Assembly: GCF_963576675.1 (NCBI RefSeq)
Contig: NC_088916.1
Location: 2,619,001-2,683,000, forward strand
Direction of reading: 5' to 3'
Source: Euphorbia lathyris
Taxonomy: Eukaryota > Streptophyta > Magnoliopsida > Malpighiales > Euphorbiaceae
Length of the DNA stretch: 64,000 nucleotides
Positions 20,470 through 32,600 of this stretch are shown here, in pieces; the first letter of the stretch is position 1, and each line of letters begins with the position of its first letter. Position numbers and translations under genes: made by a program. The notes beneath the pieces are model-generated. The model did no database searches. It was not told the DNA's origin and saw nothing but the letters and a program-made list of their open reading frames with translations.

Positions 20470-22217
20470 ATTTATACGAGGTTCACAACATTTTAGGAGT
20501 AGTAATGAACTAATTGCGTTGCTTTGGGACGGCTTGTGAATAATAATGGTGCCTTTTAGGACGACTTTATGAATAACAATGGATGAATGTATACACGTCG
20601 AGTGACGGTCTTCGAAAAATAAATGGTATATAGACGTCGAATGACGTTCTTCGATAAAGAAATGACAACTTACACGTCGGATGACGGTCTTCGAGAAATA
20701 AATGGTATATACACGTCCGGAGACGGTCTTCGACAAATATGTGAATATGTACCCGTCGAGGGATGACCCTCGAGAATTAAATTTATGCGTCGAATGACGG
20801 TCTTCGAGAAATAAATGATAATTTACGCGTCGAATAACGGTCTTCGAGAAATAAATTGTATATACACATCCAGAGACGGTCTTTGAAAAATATGTGAATA
20901 TGTACCCATCGAGGGACGACCTTCGAGAATTAAATTTATGCGTCGAATGACGGTCTTCGAGAAATAAATGATAATTTACGCATCGAATGACGGTCTTCGA
21001 GAAATAAATTGTATATACACGTCCGGAGACGGTCTTTGAAAAATATGTGAATATGTACCCGTCGAGGGACGACCTTCGAGAATTAAATTTATGCGTCGAA
21101 TGACGGTTTTCGAGAAATAAATGATAATTTACGCGTCGAATGACGGTCTTCGAGAAATAAATTGTATATACACGTCCGGAGATGGTCTTCGAAAAATATG
21201 TGAATATGTACCCGTCGAGGGACGACCTTCGAGAATTAAATTTATGCGTCGAATGACGGTCTTCGAGAAATAAATTGTATATACACGTCCGGAGACGGTC
21301 TTCGAAAAATATGTGAATATGTACTCGTCGAGAGACGACCTTCGAGAATTAAATGACTATATACACGTCGAAAGACGTTCTTCGATAAATAAATGATAAT
21401 TTACGCGTCGAATGACGGTCTTCGAGAAATAAATGGTATATACACGTCCGGAGACGGTCTTCGACAAATATGTGAATAATAATGGCGTCGTTTGGGACGA
21501 CTTGTGAATAGTTATATCGCTTGGAACGACTTATGAATAATTATGGTGTCGTTTGGAACGGCTTATGAATAGTTGCATCGCTTAGGACGGTTTATGAATA
21601 ATGATTGCATCGCTTGGGACGGCTTACGAATAATTGCGTCGGTTGAGACGACTTACGAATAATGCTTGCGTCGGTTGGGACGGCTTACGAATAATGCTTG
21701 CGTCGTTTGAGACGGCTTACGAATAATTGCATCGGTTAAGACGGCTTACGAATAATGCTTGCGTCGCTTGGGACGGCTTACGAATAATTGCGTCGGTTAA
21801 GACGGCTTACGAATAATGCTTGCGTCGCTTGGGACGATTTGTGAATAAATGTGGCGTCGCTTGGGACGGTCTTCGAGGAGTAGATAAATAGTTACACGTC
21901 CGGAGACGGCATTCGAGGAATAAATATACACGTCCGGAGACGGTCTGCAAGAAATAGATAAATATAAACGTCTAGAGACGGTCTGCATAAAATAGATATA
22001 CACGTCCGGAGACGGCATTCGACAAATAGATAAATATACACGTCCGGAGACGGTCTTCATAAAATAGATATACACGTCCGGAGACGGCCTTCGACAAATA
22101 GATAAATATACACGTCCGAAGATGGTCTTCATAAAATAGATATACACGTCCGGAGATGGCCTTCGACAAATAGATAAATATACACGTCCGGAGACGGTCT
22201 TCATAAAATAGATATAC
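20470..22217. repeat. Minisatellite arrays of C, left part
   Basis: Three successive types share CGTC...GACG inverted cores. From about 20580 to 21470, units of about 38 bp (CGTCGAATGACGGTCTTCGA plus AT-rich linker) are organised in a repeat of about 153 bp made of four variants. From 21470 to 21850 there are about 30-bp units (GAATAATTGCGTCGGTTAAG and ACGGCTTAC). From 21860 to 22217 there are about 35-bp units (ACACGTCCGGAGACGGTCTT with ATAAAATAGATAT). Peptides from the last type (repeats of VSGRVYLSIC) are frame artefacts. Confidence 0.85.
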
Positions 22218-22222
22218 ACGTC

Positions 22223-25200
22223 TGTTAGACGAGGTGCCGCGGCCTAATCTCCCGGGCGGACCGGGGGGTGGACAACCTCATGGCGACATAAGCGGTGATT
22301 GGCGCCGAAAGCAACCAATCGCGGAATCAAGCTGCTCGGCAGGACCGGAGCTCGGAGATATGGAAGAGTCGCCACCCACGAATGGAAAATGAACACCGAT
22401 CCCTTGCGGGAGACCGGTGTGGGTTCGGGAAACTTAGGTACGAGCCGAGAAGGCTAGCTCCTTTCCGGAGAAAGGCTACTAGGCACCCCGACATCGCCCG
22501 GTTATGAACCACCGGCCTCCTACTCAACATGTTAGGCGATAACGGACTAATCGTATACTTCTTTAAGTTTAAAATTCATTTGAAACCCTTTTCTTTCTCT
22601 TTTTGGAAACCATTTTGAGCATATGATATTGAAAAGCCACATCAGTAAAGAATCACCTATTTATGTTTATACATACACAAAGAGGGGGAAGAAAGAAGTG
22701 ATTTATTTACAACCGTATTTAAATGTTATGTTGTGTGTCTATTCTACATTAACTTATTTCCCCAAAACGATGTTTATTACATGGTTCGCACCTTAATCGC
22801 CGTTGGAACGATTTAGGTACGTTTTAAAACCCCGTTTGATGAAGCTTACCCGAGTCGCCGTTGGAACGACTCGAGTAATTGAAAACGTTAAAGTAAAAGC
22901 CTTTTAATAAGAAAACGTGGTTAAACATACAAGTCAATTTTATTTTGTACAAATTCATTAAGAAAGCGATTCAAAATCTCCATTATTAACAAAGAAAACG
23001 ATTTTGATTACAATGTTCGCTTAATCCGTCGTTGGAACAGACTAAGGTTTTAAAACGTGGTGTTTAGAAAACGATTTGAAATATCAACCAAAATGACTCT
23101 ATTTATCTACATTAGAGATTTAAGAAAGCTCATTAGCTTAAATAATTTAATTGAAAACTCTCTTTTTGTGACTTATTTTCCCCACTTATTTAATGGACTC
23201 TCTAACTATTATAATTACATCAATAAACACATTTAGGCCCAAAATTTAATTTTTTCAAGTGAAGCCCATTTGAAACATGGACTTATAAATGACCAAAAGA
23301 AATAAAGAAAATAATGTAGATATATATTTACACATTTTAGCCCAAAAGACATAAAATAAGAGTAAAAGAAAGTATACTATCCAATACATATATAAGAAAG
23401 AGTAATGAAAATAATATATTTATACTTTAAATATATGAAAATAATAGATGAAATTCATAAATAAGAGAATAGCATTTATCACTCAAAATAACTCTATTTG
23501 TCAATAATTAACATAACCCAAATATACTCCAAAACTATATATATATACATAACTAATATAATCTTAATGTCAAAAAGACTATATGTTTATTCCCTAATAT
23601 CTATTAATTGTCTCATAAAATACCCAAGTAAATAACATTTAAAATAGATTTTAATGTGACTTAAATAAATAATGATAAAAAAGAGAAAATAATACATACA
23701 TTTATAAAAATAAAATGGAACACCACTCTTCTAAAATAATTATATATGTTAAAATTCTAAAACAATTTGAAAATCATATATTACATAATTATATATATAT
23801 ATATATATACTAAGGATTAAAAGTCTAAAAGTTAAGAAAAGGGGACCAAAATGGCATTTTTTACATTTTGGCAGATTTACCGACGGAAAATCCGTCGGTA
23901 AACAGCCTTTAGTGACAGAATTGGCAAATTACAGCAGTACTCCAACATTTTTCAGATTTGTTCAAAAGCATTAAATTAAATGTAATTCAATCGTTTTGGA
24001 CTTCCGAACTACCAAAGATGGATCATAGTCGAAAACGGAAGTTCCTAAAACGATGTTTTTATTTTAAAATGTTATTTGAAAACCTCTTTTCAATTAAAAA
24101 CTTATAATTACAACATTTTCCACACCCGAACTACCTTTTTATCGGATCACGGTTCGTATTGGGATATCCAAAACGAGGTTTTTATTTTAAAACAAAACCC
24201 GAGTTTTATTTAACACGAAACGAAAATTAAATAAATACGTTAATTAAATAAAACGTGACAAAATAAATAAATAAATAAAGGAATAAAAACTATAGCATAA
24301 AAAAATAAATAGAAGGAGAGAATATAAAATAAAGAGTCTAGTCCTCGGATAATACCTTTGATTCGGTATCTGACAGTCGAAGCCGATTGATTCCACGAAC
24401 CGCGAGCTCCCGATATTAATAAAAATTTAGTAAAAATTGAACTTAGGAAATTTGGAATTTTTGAGAAAAAAAATATTTTTCTTAAAAAAAAAATCCACTC
24501 TCTCTCTCTCTAAAAATGTTTAGAGTGAGAAAGTTTTCCCCAAAAAGGCCCCCCCAAAAATCCCTTCCTCTTCACCTTGGGATCTGTGCACTTATATAGG
24601 GAAACGGATCCCGGAACAATGGGCGACGCCCAAAAAAATTTGGGCGTCGCCCATTGTGGTTGGGCGGCCGCCCAAGCTAGTGTTGGGCTACCGCCCAACA
24701 ATGTTGGGCGATCGCCCAACGGCGTTGGGCGAGCGCCCAACGCGAGGTTGGGCGCCCGTGCCCAACCCTCGTCGGGCGTCCGCCCGACGCGTTGGGCGTT
24801 CGCCCGACGTGGTTGGGTGCCCGCCCGGCGACCCTCGGGGCGTGTCCCGCGCCGTCGGACGCGTCCACTCCGTGGCCGCCGAGCGCGCGTTCCGCGCAGC
24901 TAGACGCTCGCACGTCGCGGCCGCCGAACGCGCGCCTCGCTCTGCCAGGCACGTGTGCTCAACGGCCCACAAGGGCGCGCACCGCCAGCGGTCCCAGGCG
25001 TCGAGAGCGTGCCACTCGCGGTGCGTCCGACGGACGCCGCGCGCACGTCTCGAGCCGTCAAGCGGGCGTTCGACCATCGTCGTCCGCGTGCGGGATGCCG
25101 TTGTGTGCCCGCGCCGTGCCGTTAATTTTCCTCAGCTTATTATTCTTTATATATTTTTCAAAACTCTCGGAATCAATCGCTTCGACCGTCTTGTTTCAGG

Positions 25201-25234
25201 TTTTCGTCACAGGTCCTCCGACTCGGTCTCTACA
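22223..25234 (-). repeat. 3' LTR of A2
   Basis: TGTTAGAC at 22223 and TCTCTACA at 25234. It carries the same hairpins (22787-22878 and about 23007-23045), palindrome (23876-23902), TATA (24591-24599) and GC-rich palindrome array (about 24620-25110) as A1. It has about 70 bp of extra sequence around 25020-25080 that A1 lacks and the deleted LTR at 36060 keeps. Confidence 0.92.
24591..24599 (-). promoter_or_regulatory. Probable TATA box of the A2 3' LTR
   Basis: The minus strand reads CTATATAAG, in the same context as A1. It is absent from the 5' LTR because of the internal deletion. Confidence 0.6.
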
Positions 25235-25250
25235 GTTGCCCCTACTTTTC
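25235..25250 (-). other. Polypurine tract of A2
   Basis: The minus strand reads GAAAAGTAGGGGCAAC, ending at the LTR. Confidence 0.85.
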
Positions 25251-25419
25251 TATTTTGACAGTGATGTGTGTGGTTCGAAAACGTTTTTGCTAACGTAACA
25301 CATGCAATGTAAAACATATAAAAGTAAAAGACACGTAACGAGTAGGAGGAAACATACCTGACCTTTGCGCTGCGCGCTCCGGCGTTGCTCTCTGACTGCA
25401 TCAGACTCTGCTTCGGGCT

Positions 25420-26100
25420 GCACCCTAGTTCACGACCGCGGGGATAATGGCTAAATAGCTACCCTAGTTTATGACCGCGGGGATAATGGCTAAACAGCTA
25501 TCCTATTTCAAGATTGCGGGGATAATGGCTAAATAGCTACCTTGATTTACGACTGCGGGGATAATGGCTAAATAGCTACCCCATTTTAAGATTGCGGGGA
25601 TGATGGCTAAACAGCTACCCTGGTTTACGACTGCGGGGATGATGGCTAAACAGCTACCCTGGTTTACGACTGCGGGGATAATGGCTAAACAGCTACCCCA
25701 TTTCAAGATTGCGGGGATAATGGCTAAACAGCTACCCTATTTCAAGATTGCGGGGATAATGGCTAAACAGCTACCCTATTTCAAGATTGCGGGGATAATG
25801 GCTAAATAGCTACCCTGATTTACGACTGCGGGGATAATGGCTAAATAGCTACCCCATTTTAAGATTGCGGGGATGATGGCTAAACAGCTACCCTGGTTTA
25901 CGACTGCGGGGATGATGGCTAAACAGCTACCCTGGTTTACGACTGCGGGGATAATGGCTAAACAGCTACCCCATTTCAAGATTATGGGGATAATGGCTAA
26001 ACAGCTACCCTATTTCAAGATTGCGGGGATAATGGCTAAACAGCTACCCCATTTCAAGATCGCGGGGATAATGGCTAAACAGCTACCTTAGTCTACGATC
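25420..26100. repeat. 39-bp minisatellite, first type (A2)
   Basis: About seventeen units of the GGGGATAATGGCTAAACAGC type. A block of seven units (273 bp) is duplicated almost exactly: frames starting at 25503 and 25776 on minus give the same peptide. The array is about twice as long as in A1. Confidence 0.88.
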
Positions 26101-26110
26101 TTAGGTAAAT

Positions 26111-26475
26111 ATGGCTCAAGAGCAGCTCCGGTCTGCGACCATGAGTCAGATGGCTCAAAAGCAACTCCGATCTGCGACCGTGAGTCAGATGGCTCAAAAG
26201 CAACTCCGGTCTGCGACCGTGAGTCAGATGGCTCAAAAGCAACTTCGGTCTGCGACCGTGAGTCAGATGGCTCAAAAGCAACTCCGGTCTGCGACCGTGA
26301 GTCAGATGGCTCAAAAGCAACTCCGGTCTGCGACCGTGAGTCAGATGGCTCAAAAGCAACTCCGGTCTGCGACCGCGAGTCAGATGGCTCAAAAGCAACT
26401 CCGATCTGCGATCGCGAGTCAGGTGGCTCAAAAGCAACTCTGGTCTGCGACCGTGAGTCAAAATGGCTCAAAAGC
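26111..26475. repeat. 39-bp minisatellite, second type (A2)
   Basis: About nine ATGGCTCAAAAGCAACTCCG units, as in A1. After 26475 the sequence differs from A1. Confidence 0.88.
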
Positions 26476-28793
26476 AACCCTGGTCTCCAAATCGACCGTA
26501 GGTGTGTAGTGATGCATATAGATGGATGAATGTAGCCTAGTCTATGGATGCATGTAAACACCTATGTGTGTGTGTAGGTGACTGTGCGTGTGTTTGAATG
26601 TGCATAAGTGTGGCTTATGTGTTTTGCTTTATGCGGATGTATGGACATGTGTGTATGCGAACTATGTACATGTGGATGAAATGCTCGGATGGATTCCCTT
26701 TTCATAGGCTTGGAGGATTTTTGTAGCTTCAGATCGAGAAATGATGTTTCGGGCCGTCCCCAAGGAGTGCGAGGATGAGGGCGAGGTTAAGTTTGAAACC
26801 AAGGGTTGTAAGGATAAGGATTTGGTCTTGATGAGCTCGTGTCAAAGGGGCTCTCGCTTTTAACCAGAGTTTGACGTATTCATTTTTTCCCTAATTTTTG
26901 CCTGAGCTGCCCTTTTCGGGTTTTCAACTCAACGGGATCTCTCCGATGTTCTCTATCTCTCCTTTTGCATGAACTGCCCCTAGGGGTTTTCAATTCATCT
27001 TTTCTATATCTCACTGATTTTCTCTATCTCTCCTTTTGCTTGGATCGCCTCTTTTGAGGTTTTCAATCCAACCTTTTTGTTCAATTTTTCTTCTCCTTTT
27101 CTTTCTTTCTTGATTGTGAATGATACCGGATAGCACAGGGGGTTTATATCCACGGGCCATTTCTATGCTAATCATTTGACGATAAGTTCATGCCCGACGC
27201 CTTCGTTAATGGAGAAGCTTCCGGAGTGAGATGGACGTTGATTTGATTGTAGGGTCGTGCCCCCCGATTAAAGTTACCGTCTTGGTGTAGGTTAGAAGTT
27301 GATGCGGGCGTATGCCCCTGCCAACTCGAGGTGAGATTTCATGTGCGCCGAACTAGGGATACTGCCGTTGGGAGTAGCTATGGAGGAGAGACGCTTTGGT
27401 CGAAATTTGACCCTTGAGAGGACCACATAGGAGCAGAGGAACCAGACTTCATGGAGCATGAGAGAGAGGAATAGTCTTTTTTTTTAGTTTTTCGTTTTTT
27501 ATAGATTTTGGATCGGTTTATGGGTGTTGGGGTGATTTCAGTTGAGATGGGGTGTCTATTGATGCGGGTGTTGTCATTAGAAACACAACCGTCTAGCTTA
27601 AATAAAGCACCTGGCAAAGATACATTGAATTGTTTACTGCTCAGTTTATTAACCACTGTCACCAAAGCATGCCCTTTCGGGTTTTCATACTTCAGTTATT
27701 TTAACTCTCTCCTTTTACCCCGGAATTTTCAAATAAGCGCCCCGTGGGGTTTTCACTTATTGGGGTGTCCCTTATTGTTGCATAGGCCGTCCTTTGCGGA
27801 TTTTCAACCTATCGGGATTTTCTTTCTTTCTTTTTTTTTTTATTTTCATGAGAAGGATTCCTCGGTTCCTTCGAGATTGATTAAAGTTCTGAACTTTGTT
27901 GCCGCCTTCGGCTTCACTTGACTACGCATTTGATCTTTCTTCGTTACAGTGAGCTTTTCTCATACATTTGATTACACATTTGTTGGACAATGTCAACCGC
28001 TCTTGCCACCTTGACGCCTCTTGGCTGATCACGTCAGCTTTTGATTTATTTTCTTTTACTTCCGATTGACTTGACTTTGCCCCAGGGCCTTTCTAGCATC
28101 ATTTTTTTCTTTTTTCTTCTTCCTTTGTTTAACTTTGAGTCATCATAGGTCTAACCCTTTCGTTGATCCTGGAACAAAATACTTTATCGCTGATAGGTTA
28201 GTTGCCCCCGCCTCGTTCTAAATGGCGCACTCCTGTACTTGTGTCCCCCTTTGGGGGGAGAAATCTTTGTTGGTGCCTCAGTGTAAGTATGGCTCTGAGG
28301 GCTTGTTGCTTGCTCCATATTTTCTTTTCTTTTTCTCTCTTTTGGACTTTGTTGATTGTCGCTCAATCTTCTTCTTCGCAAAAGCCGGTGAGAACCCTTC
28401 GTTTTATGGATCTACGTCCGACTTATCATTGTAGAGTCAGGGAATCGCTTCTCATGATTTATTTTGCTTTTTTTTATTCTCTTAATTTTCTCTCTTCAGT
28501 GGTTAAGTACTGAGCAATAAGTATATTCCAGAGCTTATGTCCGTGCCATGATAGAAGCGGGAATATCTCAATTAAGTGGATATCAAATGTAAGTACGTAT
28601 GTTTAGGATAAACTTGCGGAAACGAAATTTCATTGAATTCAAAAGGAGGTTAATAACATCTTGTGGAATAGAAGATAAAATAAAAGACAAGGATAAAGAC
28701 TACAAGTGCAATCCTCTCTCTCATACTACTTCAGGAAGCTTCAAGTTCTCCTGCTTCATAAGCGTCCTCAATCTAGAGAACCTCTTCTTTCGT
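26476..28793 (-). other. Non-coding 3' internal region of A2
   Basis: Degenerate repeats with a CTTTTNGGGGTTTTCAA-like core (around 26900-27080 and 27670-27810), T-rich tracts and no pol motif on either strand. Frames here (for example 27508-27921 plus) have no family features. This is where pol would lie in an autonomous relative. Confidence 0.55.
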
Positions 28794-29603
28794 TTATCCT
28801 GATCCGTGGTAGACCTCACCGTTCAAGGAACAAGTCGAAGACTTCATCCGCTGAGAAGGATCTGGGTCACTTATCTTCCCAGCTTCGATGAGATCTTGGA
28901 TTTCATGCTTCAACTTCATGCAAGTGCTTGTTTCGTGACCATATTTCTGGTGGAAGTGGCAGTAGCCCCTGCGTTTGACTAATTCAGTGGTTGGACCTCC
29001 CGTGGCTGGTAGGGGATGAAGTATATTATGCATTTGTAGACCCTCCAACACTTCTAATAAGGGTTGAGTGAAAGTGGAGAATTCCCTTCCCTCCCTTCTA
29101 TACTGAGTGGGCGACGGAGGGCGAACAACCCTGGTAATCTCGTGTCCCCGATGGTGTGGATCTTGTTGTGTTCGTGAAATATGGTGTGAGACTACCCTTG
29201 GTGGAGTGAATATTTGTGGATTAACTTGTGACGCGAGCTGGAACATAGGTTTCTCCACAATAGCTTTTGGGATCTCTGCGACCAGTGACTCGCTCAGGAC
29301 CTCCCTGACCAACCTTTTCAGCTCTATCTTGAATTCATCTGAAGCAAGGATATCGGGAAGAACTCGCTCGATTTCTGCTCTGAGATTGAAATCTCCTATC
29401 ATCTCTTGAGAATTTTCAACCCCCTCATGCTTAGTATTCTCCGGATCATTAAGAGCACGTTTGAACTCATCAGAAAAGATGTATTTGGCTAAAGCCCCTT
29501 GCACACGGCTATCAAGATTGTGGTTTGAATTGCTGGACTGGGCCATGAGTTGGGTTTCTAACAAGGAAAGAGAAAGGATCGGTGAGTGGAGCTTTTTAGG
29601 CAT
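28794..29603 (-). pseudogene. gag: Gag remnant of family A
   Basis: A 269-residue frame; a second ATG at 29546 (MAQSSNSNHN) is the more likely start. Two related blocks (YIFSDEFKRAL and ILASDEFKIELKRLVREVL) lie in the first third. Then comes a region that ends LLEVLEGLQMHNILHPLP, followed by the zinc knuckle CHFHQKYGHETSTC (about residue 215) and LKHEIQDLIEAGKI, an arrangement typical of the C-terminus of Tat/Ogre-type Gag. The large capsid domain seen in full Gag proteins (usually 500 residues or more) is not present. It may once have bound the element RNA. Nothing downstream encodes pol. Whether the shortened frame is still translated is unknown. Confidence 0.7.
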
Positions 29604-32600
29604 TATGAATTTTGATGATGCATGTGCGATGCGAATGCTAAAGCTATCTACTTGTGCCTCCTATAGATGGATGTATGATTTATGCATGATTCGTGGTCTG
29701 CGCTTTATTTCTTACAACATAAACACGATTTGACTGGAGCTAAACCCCTTCTTCTTTTTTCTTTTCATTTTTTTTTTTTTTTTTTTACCAGAGCCGTCGG
29801 CAGTACTTTGGTCGTTTGTGCAAACTTACCTGTTTGGAAGTGCCGATGCCTAAAACCATTTCAACTGTTATACACACATTAGTACGAACCCTACAAGTTC
29901 ACCTTGCAATGCTTTACAAGATGTACAATGTTGAATGACGCTTGACACGACTGACACTTGTGAGATTGAGACGACCCTCATGATGAGTAAAGTTCCCTAG
30001 GACGCTAGGTATTAGAGGGGTAGCGACATGAGTGGTGGGAATGACATACTTGGTACATTGATACGACTCAAGATCTAAAAAGAACAACCTAAGTGACCAT
30101 GCATGAGGTGTATGTGAGGGATTGCCATCCTTGGTGGCAATGACGTACTTCGAAGATAGGCGGTGTTACACGGACTGATGTGACGCTCATGGTATGTCCG
30201 AGACTCAAACAGACCGTGATGGAGGCATGCGGGGCATTTGTCCATAGTTTACTTGGTATCGATACTGATAACAGGGAACCGTCTTTCTGGGAAACACAAG
30301 TTTCCTGAAACAGACCGACGTAGAGGGCGTGTCCTAAACTAGAAGCAAGCGGGATGAGACCACCGCATGTGGGGTGTGGGTCGATGGTTAGTTTAAACCC
30401 AAGACACAAATGCGTAGACGTACCAACGGAACCTTGGCGGGCTATGCAGAAAGTGGTAACACACGGGGCGTGCCTCAAACAGGTTAAGGCATAAGGAGGA
30501 CGCGAGTGACATACGTGATGTACGCCAATTGTCAGCTTATCTTGGAAAGCAACTATTGCAATGACGGGTATTATTTGACAGGATAATGCACATGGAATAC
30601 CTGATACTCGAGGTTCGAATAGGATGCATATGTCAACATCGAGGCATGTGCCAATTATTAATTCCTACTCGACTCACTAGTGCTTGGGCAGAGTGGTTCA
30701 AAACGTGGTGCATTTAGGAAATGCGGTGACGTACGTTGTATGCCTTAGAGGTAGCCAAACGGCCGGATGGGAGTCCCACTTAATGTGCCCCCACGATTGA
30801 CTTATACGCAACTGACGAACGATGTGATGGCTTGATTTTGGGATTTCGACCATCGTGGGGGAAATCCAACATGCTAGGTACGAGACACGAATAGGGTACG
30901 CATACGACACACGTATTATCTGACCAACTCTGGGTATAGATGAAGCACAGAGATGACTCGAGGGGTACCTTCTGACAACATTGGAAGTGTCAGCTACACA
31001 CGATACCGACACGCATGGTGCAGTCTAAGGATTAACTTAAGCTAGAGACCCCAAATACCTCGATGAATTTGCGGACATCGGTGCGTCTGGTAGAATGAGA
31101 AGTGTCCTAATTCGATCGAGGTATCAACGAGACGGAAACGACGACTTACCCGGTACGTGTCGAAGGTCAATTTGTTTCATAGCGCAAACCTGATGATGAC
31201 ATGTTTTATGAGAATCCCTAAAGATCTTATGTGGATATTTACGACGTATAGGGTTCATCACCGATATTTGAGATGACTAGGACCTATTACTATGAACAAC
31301 TCGAGGAGCAACGGGGACGCACACCAAGACCTTCAAGGTAAGTGCCAAATGTTGGATTTAGCCGCGGTATGAACAACTCGATACTACTGATACGAGCGAG
31401 ACCCAAATAGCGACACATAGGGCATATGTCTCAGACTCGTAAATAAGGCAATTCAGAGTTTGGGGCGCATAGACAATAATACCAAGGGTGTAAGGGGAGC
31501 GTGTCGAGGATTTGACAACATAAACAAACCGATGTTTGAGGCGTACTCAAGATATGAGTGACAATTTACAGGGCGTACGTCAAGAGTTTGATAGGAACCT
31601 CACGACATGAACGACTCAGTGTGTCGAGGTATGAGCGGGATGCTCGAGACGGCCCCATAGGGTACGTGCCTAAGGGTGTGACTTGGACTCGATGACATGA
31701 ATCACTCTATATGACAGGTACGGGCCAAAAGTCCACTTGAACTTGTCGATACAAATGACTCGACGTTGGGGGTGTAAGCAAGATGCACGTGATGACATAT
31801 ATGAACTTGCCCCAGATTCGACTGGAACTCAATGTCATGAGTGACTCGACATTTGTCATGCGAATAGGACGTACCGAACCGCGTATGTGGGTGTGTGCCA
31901 CAAGCTTAACCCTGACTGGATGGTATAAACGACTCAGTCTTTGATATGTGAGTAAGGTGCGAGGGATGACATACGAAACACGCGTCAAAGGTCGGTCCAG
32001 AATTGGATAGCCTAATGACATATTCGTGGGCTACAAATATTGTCAATGACAAGGCGACATGTGGGGCACGTTTTGACAAGGCCCAACGTATGACTAAGGC
32101 ACAAGCGGTGACATACGGGATATGCACCGAAAGCTGATACATGTGGCATGTCTTAGCGTGGGATATGCACCTAAGGTTTCGATCTTACAACCACGTAACT
32201 TTGGAGTATAGGTGCACGGCGCGCCGACACACGTGGCGTGTCTTAGCGTGCGAAGGTCATGATGGCAACCTACGAGGTGAGGGGCATGGATAATACCACA
32301 ACGTAATTTGGAATCACCTAGGCATGGTGTATAGCGTGGCGACATCCGTGGGTATGTCTTGAGATACGAAAGGGAGGTGACGACGACCCGTGAGATTATG
32401 GTTCTATTTGAGATCAAGGTACCAGTCATAATCTTGAGATGTGTTGGCTAAGGCGTAGCGACATACATGGTATGTCTTGAGGCGTAAGTAGGACGTGTGT
32501 GAGACATGTGATGAATGGTTGATTCGAGTCTCGAGGGAACCGACGTCGTGATATTTTTTTTTCTTTTTTTTTTTTGAACAACCGATATGTTATCGGTGAC

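Noticed and set aside
20437..22219. Frames of repeated VSGRVYLSIC peptides in the C arrays (also 40451-40780)
   Set aside because: Products of 34- to 35-bp minisatellite units in pairs; frames stay open only because of the period and low stop content.
25420..26475. CRISPR-like appearance of regular 39-bp repeats
   Set aside because: Units are head-to-tail without unique spacers, and the context is plant retrotransposon.
28202..28513. Overlapping plus frames suggesting a small secreted or membrane protein
   Set aside because: Antisense to element A, T-rich, in its non-coding 3' region, with no support.
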